From: Selaginella moellendorffii
Lineage: Eukaryota; Streptophyta; Lycopodiopsida; Selaginellales; Selaginellaceae
Direction: 5' to 3'
NCBI RefSeq assembly: GCF_000143415.4
Contig: NW_003314354.1
Coordinates: 348,575 to 412,574 of the forward strand
DNA: 64,000 nucleotides
A program made the translations under genes and the position numbers. Positions 43,688-56,400 of this stretch are shown here, one piece after another (positions within the stretch are counted from its first letter, which is position 1; the number at the start of each line of letters is the position of its first letter). A model generated the notes under the pieces. The model worked only from the letters and a program-made list of their open reading frames with translations, was not told the origin of the DNA and did not search any database.

Positions 43688-45579
43688 CTAACTCGGCTCG
43701 CTGTAGAACGCTTGCAAGCTCGTCCTGCGCAGCGGCTCGCCGCGGAGCGACGCAAACGTCGTGTCGAGGATCTTCACTGCGACGTAATCGCCGGGCTTGG
43801 TGTCCACCAAGTCGCCGCTTTGGTGGTCCGGGACTGGAGCTCTGGAGAAGAAGACTTTCTGGCCGCTGTCGCAGCGTCCTCCCCACTCGTTGGGATTTCT
43901 CTTGTTTGGAGCCTCGATGAGAACGAGCTGCGTCTTCCCGAGCTGGGAATGGTACCTGGCGGCGGATGATCTCTTGAAAGTGGCGATGAGCTCCGAGAGG
44001 CGGCGCTGCTTCACTTCCTCTGGAACGTCGTCTACGTCGTGCCTGTGCGCTGGAGTTTTCTCGCGCATGCTGTACGCGAACATGTAGGCCATCTCGTAGC
44101 CGACGGTCTCGACGATGCTGAGAGTTTGGAGGTGATCTTCTTCGGTCTCACCGCAAAATCCTGAAAGAGAAAAAATTCGAACTTCGAGCAAGCAGAAAAA
44201 ACGAAAAATTTTCTACCTGCGATGAAGTCGCTGCTGAGAGCTACACCCGGGATGATCTCCCGTATCCTCTCCACGAGCTCGAGATACGCCTCGCGAGTGT
44301 AGCCTCGTCTCATCCTCTCCAAAACCCGCGAGCTCCCGCTCTGGACCGGCAAGTGGATGCTGTTGCAGACGTTGTGCTGCTCTCTCATCACGAGCAGCAA
44401 GTCGTCCGGGAAGTCCTTGGGATGAGGCGACGTGAACCGGAAGCGCATCTCGGGATACGTCTCCGCCAGGCACTTGAGCAAGCTCGCGAAACGCAGACCC
44501 GACTCGTTGGTGCGATAGATCGCCGAGAAACCCGAGCTGAGAACGTCCGACTGGAAGTACTTGATCGCGTGCTTGCCTTGTCCCACGACCACAGCCTCGC
44601 TCTTCTTCGTCTTCTTCTTTTCCTCCTCGCGGCGTTGTTCTTCGTCAGGAGTGTCCTCTTCTCCTTCTCTGATTCCCGGAGTGTTGGAGAGATCGCAGTA
44701 GCTGTTTACGTTCTGCCCCAGGAGAGTAACTTCCTTCACGCCCTGCTCCCACAGCTCCCCAACTTCTCTCACGATGGATTCCAGCGGACGCGAGCGCTCG
44801 CGTCCCCGAGTGAAAGGAACAATGCAGAACGAGCACATATTGTTGCAGCCTCGCATGATCGACACAAAGGCGGTCACCGAGTCCTTGGCGATCCTCACCG
44901 GCGAGACGTCGGCATAAGTTTCTTCCAGCGAGAGCAAAGTGTTGATCGCCTGCTGGCCCTGCTCCACCGAAGAAAGCAGCCTCGGAAGATCCCTGTATGC
45001 GTCGGGGCCACAAACCACGTCCACCATCTTGTCCGCCTCGATGAGCTTCTCTTTGAGCCTCTCAGCCATGCAACCGAGAACCGCGACCTTGGGAGGAGGC
45101 CTGGAAGATTTGGTTCCATTCTTCCTCCAGTTAGATTTGATGTGCTTGAAGTAGTTTAGACGCTGCCAGATCTTGTTCTCGGCGTTGTCCCGGATGGCGC
45201 AGGTGTTGATGAGGATCACGTCCGACTCCTCGGGGAGCTGGACGATGTCGCCATAGCCGGCCTTCTTCATGATCGCGAGAACCACCTCTAGATCGTTGAA
45301 ATTCATCTGGCAGCCATACGTTTCCAGATAGAGCTTCCTTCCTTCCAGGATCGACGAGGGCGAGGAAGGCGATTCCTCGGCAGTGCTGGGAAGAGGGAAA
45401 GGGAGACATCCATAGAAATCCAAGAACAAAAATCTGCGCTCTTACGGCAGAATGGCGATGCTTGCTGCCGCTCGCACGCCGCGATTCGCGAATCTCAGCC
45501 GCGCCCTCCCTGTATTCCAATGCTCGCTGGCGAATGTGGAGGCCGCGACGCACAGGCTCCTCCCTGGCACCATAGCCAT
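43688..45579 (-). CDS. CDK5RAP1/MiaB-type tRNA methylthiotransferase, 591 aa
   Basis: Three exons: 45579-45446, 45385-44217, 44160-43688 (1776 nt, in frame). It has a Ser/Arg-rich presumed organelle-targeting leader. The N-terminal methylthiotransferase domain has cluster cysteines in YGCQMN, NTCAIR and LGCMAE. The radical-SAM motif is CNNMCSFC, followed by [18 protein letters not shown] and HLPVQSGS, and a C-terminal TRAM domain ([11 protein letters not shown], then [14 protein letters not shown]). These enzymes add a methylthio group to isopentenyl-A37 of tRNAs. A ~40-residue acidic/Lys insertion follows the VNSYCDLSN segment. It shares an 84-bp promoter with the SAM-domain gene and converges with TRB. 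Confidence 0.96.
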
Positions 45580-45663
45580 TTCCATCAATCCTCCATAAAC
45601 CCTAAAACCCTACTTTATCTTTACCTTTATCCCCTTGCGAGTAGAATTAGGGTTCTTCGTGCG
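45580..45663. promoter_or_regulatory. 84-bp bidirectional promoter with telo-boxes
   Basis: Only 84 bp separate the divergent ATGs. The interval holds AAACCCTAAAACCCTAC (45597-45613) and ATTAGGGTT (45646-45654), telo-box sequences typical of plant housekeeping promoters. 5' leaders must be very short or overlap. Confidence 0.75.
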
Positions 45664-46242
45664 ATGGAGAGTCCGGGCATTGCCGAGCTCGATCTCTCGG
45701 ACGAGGATGACGCTTTGGAGCCAGAAGAAGAGGAAGCGCAAGAGCAACGCCCTGCCGACGATCTAGAAGTCGAGATTGTCCAGCAGCGGATCGTCTTCAT
45801 CATCCCCGCGTTGCCTCCGAGGCCGGAGATCCACAAGAACAGGAGGAAAGAGAAGCGGCAGCGGCAGCGCGATCGCGATCGCGGCCAGAATCCAGAGCAA
45901 TCGCAGGAGAGGCAGAGGGAGAGGAAGCGCCAGAGAAAGGAGATTATCGTCCCAAGCATCAATCCAGGGGCCTTGGCGAGATTGCTAGCGCCGGGCCAGG
46001 AGGAGAATCTCATTCACAGGACCAAGACACTGTTTTTGAGAAAGAGGGTGGAGAGAAGAGGAGGATTGCGACTGTGGCTGGGCTCCAAGGGGCTGGGAAG
46101 GTTTGCGCGGCTCTTCCAGGAGCACAAGATCGATGTGAGCGAGCTCTCGCATCTCACCATGGATGCTCTCAAGCAGATTGGTGTTCTTCCAGTCGGGCCT
46201 CGCAGAAAGCTTATCGCAGCGATCGAGAAGCTGTGCATCTGA
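45664..46242 (+). CDS. SAM-domain protein, intronless, 192 aa
   Basis: The N-terminal third is acidic (DLSDEDDALEPEEEEAQEQ). The middle is strongly basic and Arg/Gln/Glu-rich (KEKRQRQRDRDRGQN). The C-terminal ~65 residues form a sterile-alpha-motif domain: LRLWLGSKGLGRFARLFQE, ELSHLTMDALKQIGV, PVGPRRKLIAAIEKL. SAM domains oligomerise or bind RNA/proteins; the partner is unknown. A basic nuclear-localisation-like run suggests a nuclear protein. The first in-frame ATG is used, immediately after the shared promoter. Confidence 0.9.
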   Translation: MESPGIAELDLSDEDDALEPEEEEAQEQRPADDLEVEIVQQRIVFIIPALPPRPEIHKNRRKEKRQRQRDRDRGQNPEQSQERQRERKRQRKEIIVPSINPGALARLLAPGQEENLIHRTKTLFLRKRVERRGGLRLWLGSKGLGRFARLFQEHKIDVSELSHLTMDALKQIGVLPVGPRRKLIAAIEKLCI

Positions 46243-46337
46243 GCGCTTGGACGACGAACGAAGAACAAAATTTCAAAGATTGGAACTTACAAATCTCAAA
46301 TGGTGGTTTCGTATTTAGATTTCGTTCGAGCGAATCA

Positions 46338-47242
46338 TCATCTCCGTGCTTCGAGCTTCTTGGCTTCCTTGGCTGCGAAAACAAAGAGATTCTTGTTTAG
46401 CTTCCAGTGGATGGATTGGGAAAAATCTTCTTTTTACCAGCTTTTTCCTCTTCGCGTTTCTTCGCAGCCTCCACCCTCTGCTGTCTGATCATTGCTAAGC
46501 GTTCTACAGCAAAAACCACACTGTAAAGAGAGAAGAAAAGAGAAGAAACTTTACCAAGATCCTTTCGAGCTTGCTCAGTTTTTCCTTGCTCCTGGAGTTT
46601 GAGATAGCGTTCATGTGCTCTTTGCTTCTCAAGCTCCTCCCTGATCGATCAACGCAAAAGTCAGTTTTTTTTCAAAGATTCTAAAAAAGTTCTCTTTACC
46701 TTTCGCGTCTCGAGAGCTCGGTTGGTCTGTCCAACTACAAAACGAATGGAATAAACGCGATTTCGAAAGCTACTCACTTACATCAACATCTTTCGCTTTG
46801 GTCCCTTTGGCTTTCGCCAAGTTGGGATTCTCCACTTCAATCACGCCTTGAGTGCCTTTCTTCTTCTGCGAAAGAAAGAGCATAACAAAACCAAATGAGA
46901 AGATCAACAATAAAAAACGATGAACGAATACCTCCGGCTCCTCTTCCGATTCTGCCTCAGACTCCTCGGACTCCTCCTCTGGTTCCTCTTCCTGAAGAAA
47001 AAGCGAAGAAAAAAACAAAGAATCGATAGAGAAATCACGACATAGACTCGAGCAAAGCGCGCCTTACCCGTCTAAATGTGCGAGGCTTCCCAGACGTGCC
47101 AGCAGCTGCGTGAATGCGATCAATTCAGCTCCAAGATAGGCAAGCGAGGAAGAAATACGTTACCCATCTCTTCCGGCGTGGAGAAATTTCGCTTGCCCGT
47201 AGGCTTTCCCTTGAACTTCCCGCGGCCTCCGCCCTTCCCCAT
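46338..47242 (-). CDS. PDAP1/PP28 (28 kDa heat- and acid-stable phosphoprotein), 160 aa
   Basis: Eight small exons: 47242-47164, 47105-47068, 46991-46932, 46865-46782, 46734-46700, 46640-46555, 46503-46438, 46372-46338 (483 nt, in frame). The Gly/Lys-rich start [18 protein letters not shown] is followed by an acidic Ser/Glu block and the conserved PP28 core: [70 protein letters not shown]. The family is a casein-kinase phosphoprotein of uncertain role. It was originally linked to PDGF binding in animals and is conserved across eukaryotes. Head-to-head with the LSF2 gene. Confidence 0.93.
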
Positions 47243-47408
47243 GACTGGCGAAAGCGCAGCTCCACCGCCGAGAGCGCCTTGGAGCAATAGAGATCCACAA
47301 TAAACAAACCCTAAAACTCGGAGGTCTCGAGTTCGATTCCAATAAGCCCAACAAAAACGTGAACCCTAAAACAGAGTAAATTGAAAATTAGGGCCTTTTC
47401 TGTGAGCT
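47243..47408. promoter_or_regulatory. 166-bp bidirectional promoter with telo-boxes
   Basis: Between the divergent PDAP1 and LSF2 ATGs. It contains AAACCCTAAAACTC (47306-47319) and AACCCTAAAAC (47362-47372). A tRNA box-B-like GTCTCGAGTTCGATTCC lies at about 47325-47341, without other tRNA elements. Confidence 0.7.
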
Positions 47409-48478
47409 ATGGCGTCTTTGGCGCCAGGCTCCTTCCTCTCTCCGCTTAATCCGATCGCGTCCAGCAGGAACACGAGGATTTCAGTGCAATGCGGGCGCGG
47501 CATTGGCTATCTGAGCGCTGGATCCAGTCAATCGTTGAAATTAGGTTCGATTTTGGTGGCAGCAGCAGCCGCGGATCCAGATACTTCGGCGGCAGCAGCT
47601 AAGTCTGACGACTACAATCGAGCAATGCAGCGGCAGATGAGGAATCCGTATGAGTATCACCACGATCTAGGTCGGTGTTCTTCCTCTCCTCGTTTCCATT
47701 TGTCTAGTTCGTGCTGGAATTTGTGTGGATTGAGGGTAATGCAGGCATGCATTTCACTGTGATAGAGAAGAATCTCATCGTAGGTTCGCAACCGCAGTGC
47801 AAAGAGGACATCACTCGCCTGTACGAGGAAGAAGGCGTCCGGGCGATCCTCAACTTGCAGCAAGACAAAGATGTCGAGTACTGGGGTATCGACTTGCCCG
47901 CGATCATGAAACAATCTGCCTCTCATGGCATCGCTTACTTTCGTATCCCGGTACGCTTTCTCATATTTGCTCGATCTTTGCGTTCTACTCCTCGATGGCA
48001 TTCTCAGTTTTGCTCGATCTTTGTTTTACTTTGGTTCCAGGCGCGAGACTTTGATCCAAACTCGCTACGCAACGAGCTGCCAAGAGCAGTAGCTGCTCTC
48101 GAGAGCGCGATCTCCAGCGGCAGCGTTTATGTCCATTGCACCGCCGGCCTGGGAAGATCACCGGCAGTGGCCATTGCCTACCTCTACTGGTTTTGTGACA
48201 TGGATGTAAGTAGAACTTTGCTCTTTTTCTTCTTCAAGCTTGGCATTTTTCTCTTCCAAATCTTAGTTTTGTTCTTCCAGATGGACACCGCGTACTCACT
48301 GCTCACATCCAAGCGCCCGTGTGGGCCAAAGAAAGAAGCGATTCGTGGCGCCACTTATGATCTAGCGAACGACGATCCATTCAAGCTTCCGCTGGAAAAG
48401 CTTCCAGAGGATGCCTTCACGGACGTTTCCGAAGAAGAAAGAAGACTAATCCAACAGCGCGTGAGAAAGCTTCGGTAG
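47409..48478 (+). CDS. LSF2: LSF2-type phosphoglucan phosphatase, 276 aa
   Basis: Four exons: 47409-47670, 47745-47950, 48041-48205, 48281-48478 (831 nt, in frame). A ~65-residue Ser/Ala-rich leader looks like a chloroplast transit peptide. The conserved core follows: YNRAMQRQMRNPYEYHHDLG, LIVGSQPQ, AILNLQQDKDVEYWGIDL, the dual-specificity phosphatase loop HCTAGLGR with catalytic Cys, YLYWFCDMD, SKRPCGPKKEAIRGATYDLA and a C-terminal motif with ERRLIQQRVRKLR. No CBM48/CBM20 is present, which distinguishes LSF2 from SEX4 and LSF1. LSF2 removes C3 phosphate from starch during degradation. Confidence 0.93.
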
Positions 48479-48551
48479 AAGTTCTACAATCATGGGAATA
48501 AATTTTAATAGATTTTAGGGCTCTTGGCACTATGAGCCCTAATTCTTGGCG

Positions 48552-49421
48552 ATGATGGAGGCCGCCTACGATCGGCGGAGGTATGACCAGCATCATCCAA
48601 CGCGGCCGCCGCCCCCCAATCCGTCATCGTCATCGTTCTATCCTCGTCTCCCGCAGCAAGCGCCGGCGCCTCCGACTGTGAATCGCGCGGCGCTGCCGCC
48701 CGTGCCTGGAGCTCCTCCTCAATCATGTAAGTCTACTCGCTCGCAGCTCATTGCTGTTGGATCAACGCTTGTTATGCAGCAGGACTTGGTATCAAGGTCG
48801 CGCTCAAGCCACAGTATCGAATGGCGCCTCCGGTGAGGATAAAAATCTCTCTTTGGAGGGCAATTCATGGGTTTTCTTTCTTTTTCTTATCAATGGTTTC
48901 TTACAGGTGCAATTGTCTCCAGTTATCGGAGAAGTTCCAAGAACATCGATCGCCCAGTTTGATTTCGATTTCGAGCGCAAAGTTATAGACGATGCCGAGA
49001 GAGGTGTTCGCACTCAAATCCGGCAACATCAGCTGGCAAATGGCGGTGAGACAGCCTCTGCTAGTGTAAGTTCTTCGCTGTTCTTCGTCTCCAGTGATAG
49101 CAATTTTCTTAGCCTTGTGTGATTCTCCTCTTTTGTTCTGTCTTCCAGCAAGCGAACGACGATCCTGTTATCAGCAAATACTTGTCAATGGGATTAAGTA
49201 GAGAAGCAGTGTCTTTGGGAGTGGCGGCTTACGGCGATGTGCAGGCTAAGGTACCAAAGTTTCCTCTCTCTTTTCTTGCTTACGTTTCTAGCTTCCAGGT
49301 GGTGGAATTTTGCTCTGCGTATAGTCTCCTTAGAGAGATGGGCTTTCCATCCACCGCTGTTGCTGGAGCTCTTGTTATGCACGACAATGACAAGGAGAAA
49401 GCACTCGCACAATTTGTATAG
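48552..49421 (+). CDS. UBA-like domain protein, 203 aa
   Basis: Five exons: 48552-48726, 48780-48832, 48907-49065, 49149-49250, 49299-49421 (612 nt, in frame). A Pro-rich N-terminus (RPPPPNPSSSSFYPRLPQQ) precedes GLGIKVALKPQYRMAPPVQL and a conserved-looking block with FDFDFERKVIDDAERG. The C-terminal ~40 residues (YSLLREMGFPSTAVAGALVM, then DNDKEKALAQFV) have the MGF..xxvxxAL..xxn pattern of a ubiquitin-associated fold. The second exon has a tandem CAGCAG acceptor; using the second would create a stop. Function unknown; ubiquitin binding is inferred from the fold only. Confidence 0.82.
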
Positions 49422-49539
49422 ATAAGTAGAAGGGTTGTCTCCTTTATCTTCGCAAATTTGGATTAGCAACGTAAACACATCAAATTAATAGGAGCCGTTG
49501 GATTTGAGCATTCAACCTGCTTGTTTTAGGGTTTAGGGT

Positions 49540-50410
49540 ATAGCGATGCGAGCGGGCAGCTCAAAGCTTGTAGCGCAGAGGTATGGGAGCGGGAAATAGA
49601 TTTTCTACGAGGGCTGTCCCCCGGGAAAAAATAGCGCGGGCGTTTCCCAATCGCCCTCGAGAAATAGTGCTAGTTCCTGTGGCATTTGGTAGAGGAAAGC
49701 TATTGTTCTATTCCATGAGCTCGCTGGATCTTCGTTTTCCGGTTCCGGGGAACAGGTTGCGAGTTTCCAAGCTGTGCGATCATCTCAAGATCTCCAGTGA
49801 TCAGGCTAGCCATCTTGACTGTCAATTGTCCATGCACGAGAAACACACCGACGAGTAGCACGTAGAAGGTGCTGCCGAGAGGAAGCTACTGGAAACGCCA
49901 GAGTTCTCATCGCCTTTGCGGTGACTGGCACGAAATGGCAGCTCTTTGCGAAGAGAGCTTCGGCTCGGCAACTGGAACCATTGACAGGGACTTACGACTT
50001 AAGCGAAAGCGACCGTGTGGAAGTTGCTCTGGTGTTCTTCAAGCTCTACTTTCTAGCAGCTGGTGGTAAGACTTACAGCACTACAGCACTACTTACGGCT
50101 CGTTGTTTCTCATCTTTTTCAGAATGCTGGCGCTGTTTAACGTGCACGAGCGGCTCTAGTAAACGATTCAGCTGGACGTGTCTCAACTGGACTGGTTCGT
50201 GCGGTGGCTTGGCCGAGCGTCAGCACGGTGCGTAAGAACTTCGCGAGGGACGGGGTTGCTGCTCTCGCCGCTCTGCACGGTGCTGGTCTTGTTCATCGCA
50301 TCTGGTGGGCGGATGTTCGGATCTGCAAATTCTCTTTTGGCAAGTGATTTCTCTTTTCCATTAAGGTACGTGGATCCTTTGGTTGCTGGTTACAATGTCG
50401 CTTGACGGAC
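49540..50410 (+). pseudogene. Decayed protein-kinase-like relic
   Basis: Plus-strand blocks in changing frames: EIVLVPVAFGRGKLLFYSM, VSKLCDHLKISSDQASHL, TGTKWQLFAKRA, ESDRVEVALVFFKLYFLAAG, a plausible intron, QLDWFVRWLG, and AALAALHGAGLVHRIWWADV. The last resembles the LH..GLVHRD catalytic-loop region of kinase-like proteins, here without the Asp. Stops and shifts between the blocks argue for a pseudogene. Family assignment is tentative. Confidence 0.35.
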
Positions 50411-53400
50411 TCGTTGCTTGAAGTTCTGAGCGTCGATTTTGTTTGATTCGGACTTGAGGACAAAGCTCCGAGGACAAACGTGTTGCTTGTACTCCAATCC
50501 GGCAGCAACTCAACGATGACCAGCAAAGACCAAGGGTACCATGCAAGCCAAGGTTCCCCCTCCTGTTTTTTTCTCTCCTGTGCTATGCTTATGTTTGTAA
50601 ACTTCCAGGCCTTGGAACTTTGGTCCGCTTAGAAAGTCTTGCTTAAACAGATCCAGTGACGAGGAGGAGGAAGGCAGAGGTTGTCTTTCTTATCTCCCTT
50701 TTAGTTCCTTCGGCCTTGAACTTAAACCAAGTACGTGCTAGATCTCTCCATTTTGACATGCTCATGTGGTCTCAGGTCCATCATGATGTGTGTGCTAAAG
50801 GCATAATAAGCTGGTGCTGGCCTCCAGAAGCTGGAGAGATATGATTGACGCGGGTATCGCCCTCGTTTCACATAAAAGAAGGCTGCCAGTGTGCAGTGAC
50901 GTCCCCGGCCCTGGCGTTGCATGGCCAGGTTGCTTTGCACGTCTCGTCTGTACTCCACACAAGGTACTATCCACTTATATAAGCAAGATGTGATCCTTGG
51001 CTTTTCATTCTCAAACTTTTAAGCCTTGTATGCAGGCTGCGATTAGGAAATCCTAAGAGCTCTGAGGAAAATCCGTCTTGGCAGCACTGCAACTTTGGGG
51101 ATTCTGAAACAGAGCTAAAGCCGAGCCGCCGACAGTACCCGCATTTATTCCCGCCAGGGCAGCAGCAGCAGCACCGATAAGAAGAAAGGAACATTAGAAA
51201 AATGGCCATAACTTACAGCAGCAGCCGCTACAGCATTCCTTGAAGTGTGAGAAGAAGGGAAGATCATAAAAAACATTAGAAATCAGGCCTACTAGTAGCG
51301 CAGCTGAACGGGCTCACAGATGTGAGAGCGGAGGAAAGACGCAGTTTGGAAAGGAACAGGTGCCTCTACATTTGGAGCTTGGCCAGCAAAGGAAAGAAAA
51401 AAAAGCAGACAGCGATGGTGGCGATGGTGGATTACGGAGAAGGTTTGCTCTTCCAGGTACTTTATACTTACTAGAGCTATGCTGAGACTTTCAAAGGCTA
51501 TACTACCTAACTGTGCTCTCCAGGTGTGGTTTTCTTTGCGGCAGTCAAAGAGAATTTTTCTCGGTCGCGACTCGGGCGCTCCTGCTAGTAGATCCTAGAA
51601 ATGCTCCGCCATTATGACAATGGTTTTCGGAGGCGTGGTAGTCTACCACCACTACCAAGTAAGTCAGTCTATAAGATTGTTGTAGCTACCTGGGAATAGC
51701 TAACTCCAATCAATCAGGTGGTGTGAATTCGATGGAGCAAGCAAGCGGCCTCTGGAAAAGATAAGAAAGCAGGAGGAAAAAAAAAGAATTTTTGAAGAAT
51801 TCATTGGCAGTCAGGGGTGGTACTGGTACGATTCGACCGAGATCCTCGTCTAGTCCTCGGCGACGCACGACCACGCAGCCACTTAGTCATTGGGGGGGCA
51901 CCTTTTCCCAAGCCCGCCCAAATTGCAAGTACCTGGTTGTCCAACAGGGGAGAAAGGAACAGTGTTGGAGCTGTAGCTGGAAGAGCTCACGGGTGGTCTT
52001 TAAGCGAGAGAAGATCGCCGGAAGAAGAAGCAAAGCAGGGAAGAAGCGAAAAGAAAAGCCAAGAACAAAAGAAAGAAAATGGACGACGAACAGGACCATA
52101 TCAGTCTCTGTGAGAAGATTTAAAGCTCTCGGGGCAGTGGACAGAGTTCCGTTATTGGATTCGGTGCTCGCTCTGGATCAAAGCTACAATTTTTAGACAA
52201 GAAAACAGAGTGGTGGTGAAGACAAGTTACGCTGGTTTTGGAGAAACGTCTCGAGTTTTTCTTTCTCGTTGTTTTTTGTCCTTGTGTTTTTGGCTGATTG
52301 TTTCGTGTCTTCCAGGGATCCTGGCCGAAGAGATTAACAATAACGAGGAGAATCATTTCATAGTATGTTCTAAAGCTTTGAATATCTTTGGCCGGGAGAT
52401 CGAGGAGAGCAAGAACAAGCGACAAAACGACGGGAAAGGGTCTGCCTTGGAATGCATGAAACTCTCGTGAACAAGTTTGACATTCGCTCCACACGGCACA
52501 GCTCACTCCCACCAACGAGTGGATGAATGAATGAATGGATGGATGGTTTATGATCAAAGTGTTGGTAATACTCCTCCCGGGATTTCCACCACCGTGTGTG
52601 TTTTTTTAGTTCTTCCAAATCCCATCCTTCCACTTCACGATAGCTCGCTACTTACGTGGTTTGACCGATTTGGGTTTGTTCCTTGGGGTTAAGTTATCCA
52701 GATTGACGTGAACTTCAACATATCCTCGCCCTCGAACAACGATAAACAAGATTAAATTGTCTTGTGCTTGGATGGTTTGAATGAAACGCAAGGAAGAAAA
52801 CTTAGAACAGAACAAGATCCACGCAGTAAAAAAGTCTCAAAGCAACTAAGACTGACTTTGGAAGTCTAGGAGGTCGTGCCAAAACCATTTGACAAAAGCT
52901 TCGTATAGGTGGTGGTGTTTGTGTCTTTGTTTTGGACGTGATCCATCAATCGCTCGTCCCCCATGCCACGACGAGCCATTGCCATCTTTGCGAGCTGGAC
53001 GGGCGATAAATCGGTATATAGCTACATTCTATACGTTTAGATGATCTGGACACATCGATTGGAGAGAAGCAAAAGTCTGTTTTTTACGTAGTCAATACGT
53101 TCAAGCCTTCAAAGCCATACATGTGGGATCTTATACATACATACATGGAGAGAGAGAGAGAGAGAGAATTTGATGATGGTTTTGTTTGTTTGCGTTTGTG
53201 GTCCGAGAGAGAGGGAGTTCTTGGTTGTTTTAGCGAATTTGATGATGGTTTAAAGCTTGTTTTTTCTGCGTTTGTGGTCCGAGAGTTTGATCTGTCAGCA
53301 GTGATTCTTACAAACAAACGCCAGTAGTGCTGTGCCTTGCTATCAGCTGGGAATCTGATCCACACACGACGAAAGAGCTTTGCGCTCTTCCAGTGTCCAG

Positions 53401-56400
53401 TGTTTCTCGTCCCTTTCACAATACGATAAAGTAAAGAGCTAGCTAAGCTAGACGGTCTTGAGAGATGTTCTCCCGTACACAAATGGCCTGGCTGACACAA
53501 CCACGGAAAAAAGCAGAAATATTTCCGCAAGAAAGACAGGGAACGAGAGAGAAAAGATCATTCTCTTCCCAAGGAAGTTCGTGAAAACTGCCTCGATCGC
53601 TTTTGTGCAGCGAGTGTAGCTCTACAAATGTGGTGCTCGCTGTGAATGCCAGAGATCCACGCTCCTTTCATGTCTATAGTTGTTGATGATATGTTTCGTT
53701 TGATCGCGAGATTTGTGGTGATTCATGGGTTCCACTTTGAAACAACACGACACACAGCTGTGGAGACGACTAGTACGAAGCGATTGACCAAAGCCCACCA
53801 AACTGAAAAGTTTTGGAGACAAGGACCAGAGCGTCACCACAAATCTAGAAGCTGTGAGAGAGGAAATCACCCAAGGGTCACAATTCACAAGTTAGAAGGA
53901 AAGAATCTATCAAAAAGAAAAGAGGGATGGAATGCTAGATGGCAAGTTTGCAAACGTTTAATGTGGGTTTTTTTTGGGGGGCTGGTGGAGGGGCGCTGCC
54001 AGTGCATTAATGGGAAGAGAAGACATGTCTTTGTCCTGCCTTCTTAACAAGACAAGGTCCTTGTCTTGAAATTTTGCTATGGTTGAAAGAATATTGTACT
54101 GCATGGCATATCTATCTTTCCAAATGCCATATACTTGGCTGCTTGTTTATGTGATTGACCAATCAAATCAGTTTAAAATATTCTCTCTCTCTCTCGCTCT
54201 CTCTCTCCTTTTCTCTGTGAAAAAATTAATAAGAAAAAACTAATTTCTGGCTTTGTTTTTTTCTCAAGGAACACACCACAATGTTGGCTTTTGCAACGTA
54301 CAGAGTACACAAATACTCACTGTCCAACAAGCAGAGATACCATCTCAATGTGTTGGTTCTTTGAATCTGTGGAAAAACATGCTTGTAGGGGAGATTGATG
54401 GACTGGAATAGATGGAATCACTCTCCACTTGTAGAGTGGCAGTGGTGAGGCTGCAATCCACAAAAAAGCAAGGAAAAAACAGTGGGCCTCAAAAACCAAA
54501 TGTGAGTTTCTTGCCTGTGGTCCAAAGTTTCTAGCTCACTCACAATCTTCGTCCTGATAAAATTCTCCCTGGCTTTGGAGCTCTCTAAGCTAGCAGCATT
54601 TAATGAGGGATGAGAATATCATAAACCTTGCATTTGAACGAGAGAAAAGTAGTGTGGACCAAACAAAGTAGTGCACAGCAGCATGTAGCTTGCAGCAGGA
54701 GGCAAGCAAGCAATCACACTGCATTGATGAAAACTGTGCAAAGTTACTTACTATAAATCCCGCTGCTTCGTCGCCATCTCGCGAATTAGTAAGCCGATAG
54801 CCAACAGGTAGAGCGAGCGAGCGCTCGCTTTCACCGGTTCCACGTCCAAAAGCCCCTGTCCAAAGCCCGAGTAAGTAAGCAGATAGAAAGAAACCAAAGA
54901 GAGTAGCGAGCGAGTAACGAAGTTATGACTAAGTGGCGACTGTCTCTGTGTGCGTCCCGTCCTTGTTGTGTGGTAGACACAACAACATCAACACGGAGAG
55001 AACGGACGGAGGGATCCAGGCCCCCCGACGGACGGACTGGATCTCGTGGAGATCTTAATGGCGTTTCTAGAGAGACCCTGCCATTAATGAGCCCAGCCCA
55101 GCCTCTCTCCTGCTCAGGTGCCCCTCGGTCTATTCCTTCTTAAAATCTAGACTAGTCTCATCATCTTCTAACAATTACTACCCCCTGTTGTTGGACGGAT
55201 ACGACTACTACCACTCTTATACTACAACTGAGAATACAAACATGTATACGCACCTTTCAAGCGCAGTCCAGAAGTTAACCAGCTCCTCAGAGAGATTATA
55301 AGTATCTTTGGTGTATCACATTGGATACAAGTCTCCATCCTTCATGTAAATGCCGGGGGATGTCCAGAGAGAAGCGTCGTCAAGCTTGGCTGGCTTGGAG
55401 CTTTGATAGCTTTTCTCTCTTCTAGCGCTGGTGGTGAATTTTGCCTCCCTGCATTGCAACCAGGAATAAAGTAATCGTTTTCTATAAGCACACCGCATTA
55501 CCCGAGGAACAATGGTGACATTCTTCTTCCTTCCTGCTTCCTTTGTTCCTTTCTCCGGACCCGACTTTTATAAGCCCTCCTAAAGAGCGATGGATGTAAT
55601 TTATGTAAACTTAGTGACAAAAATTGACACCAAGCGATAAAACTTAACCTTGATGACTCAATCAACCTCTAGTAGAGCCAGACGGACGAGCGAGCAAATT
55701 GATTGATTGATCACGTACCAGCTATCCTCGTGTTTTTAAGTCCTGTAGAGACCACATACACAAGCAAGTGGCGAGTGAGAAAGTGAGAGCGTGTAAAAAA
55801 AATAAAAAATAAAAAAAACTTGTTAGCGATCGAGAAGCAAAGCACAGCCTTTTGTTTACCTTAACTGCAGCTTTTGGGTCGAGTGATTGACGATGCCTTT
55901 CTTCCGCCTGGCACAGATCTGTTCCTCGTCTTCTCTGTCTGATACTACTACTACTACCGCTCTGGTGGGTGGCTCCTCCCTTTCAGTGTCTCTGCTTACT
56001 GTATAATATTATGCTGTGCCGCCTGCTGACTTGCGCTTCTGCATTTGTCTCGGCGCTCAATTGTTTTTGCTGCCTCCTGAGTCCTGCTCATCGTTTTTTT
56101 TTTCTCCCCTGCTATACGGCCCTTCCACCGCTGCTGGCAAAACTCTCTAGAGAGAGGCTTTAAACTCCCTCTATAACATCACCGCTTGGTGTGTGCTGCC
56201 TCTTCGAGATCGCGTCTTTAGCCCGATGCTGCTGATGCCACCTGAATATTTATATATATGATAAGAGATTCCCTTCCGCCTCTAAAGTCCATCCTTCTTA
56301 TCATCATTCCGCTCCAAAGCCTGGATACTATTTTCCTGCTAAGCAGTAGTAGTAGTGGTTGTGTGTCGGTCTGACCCTCCCGGTTCCGGAGATATAAGAA

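Noticed and set aside
51792-52196. 134-codon frame in the 50-57 kb region
   Set aside because: Lys/Arg/Ser-rich low complexity with competing frames on both strands and no recognisable domain.
54925-55143. 72-codon frame upstream of KANADI
   Set aside because: Arg/Ser/Thr-rich with no family resemblance and no splice support. At most an upstream ORF.
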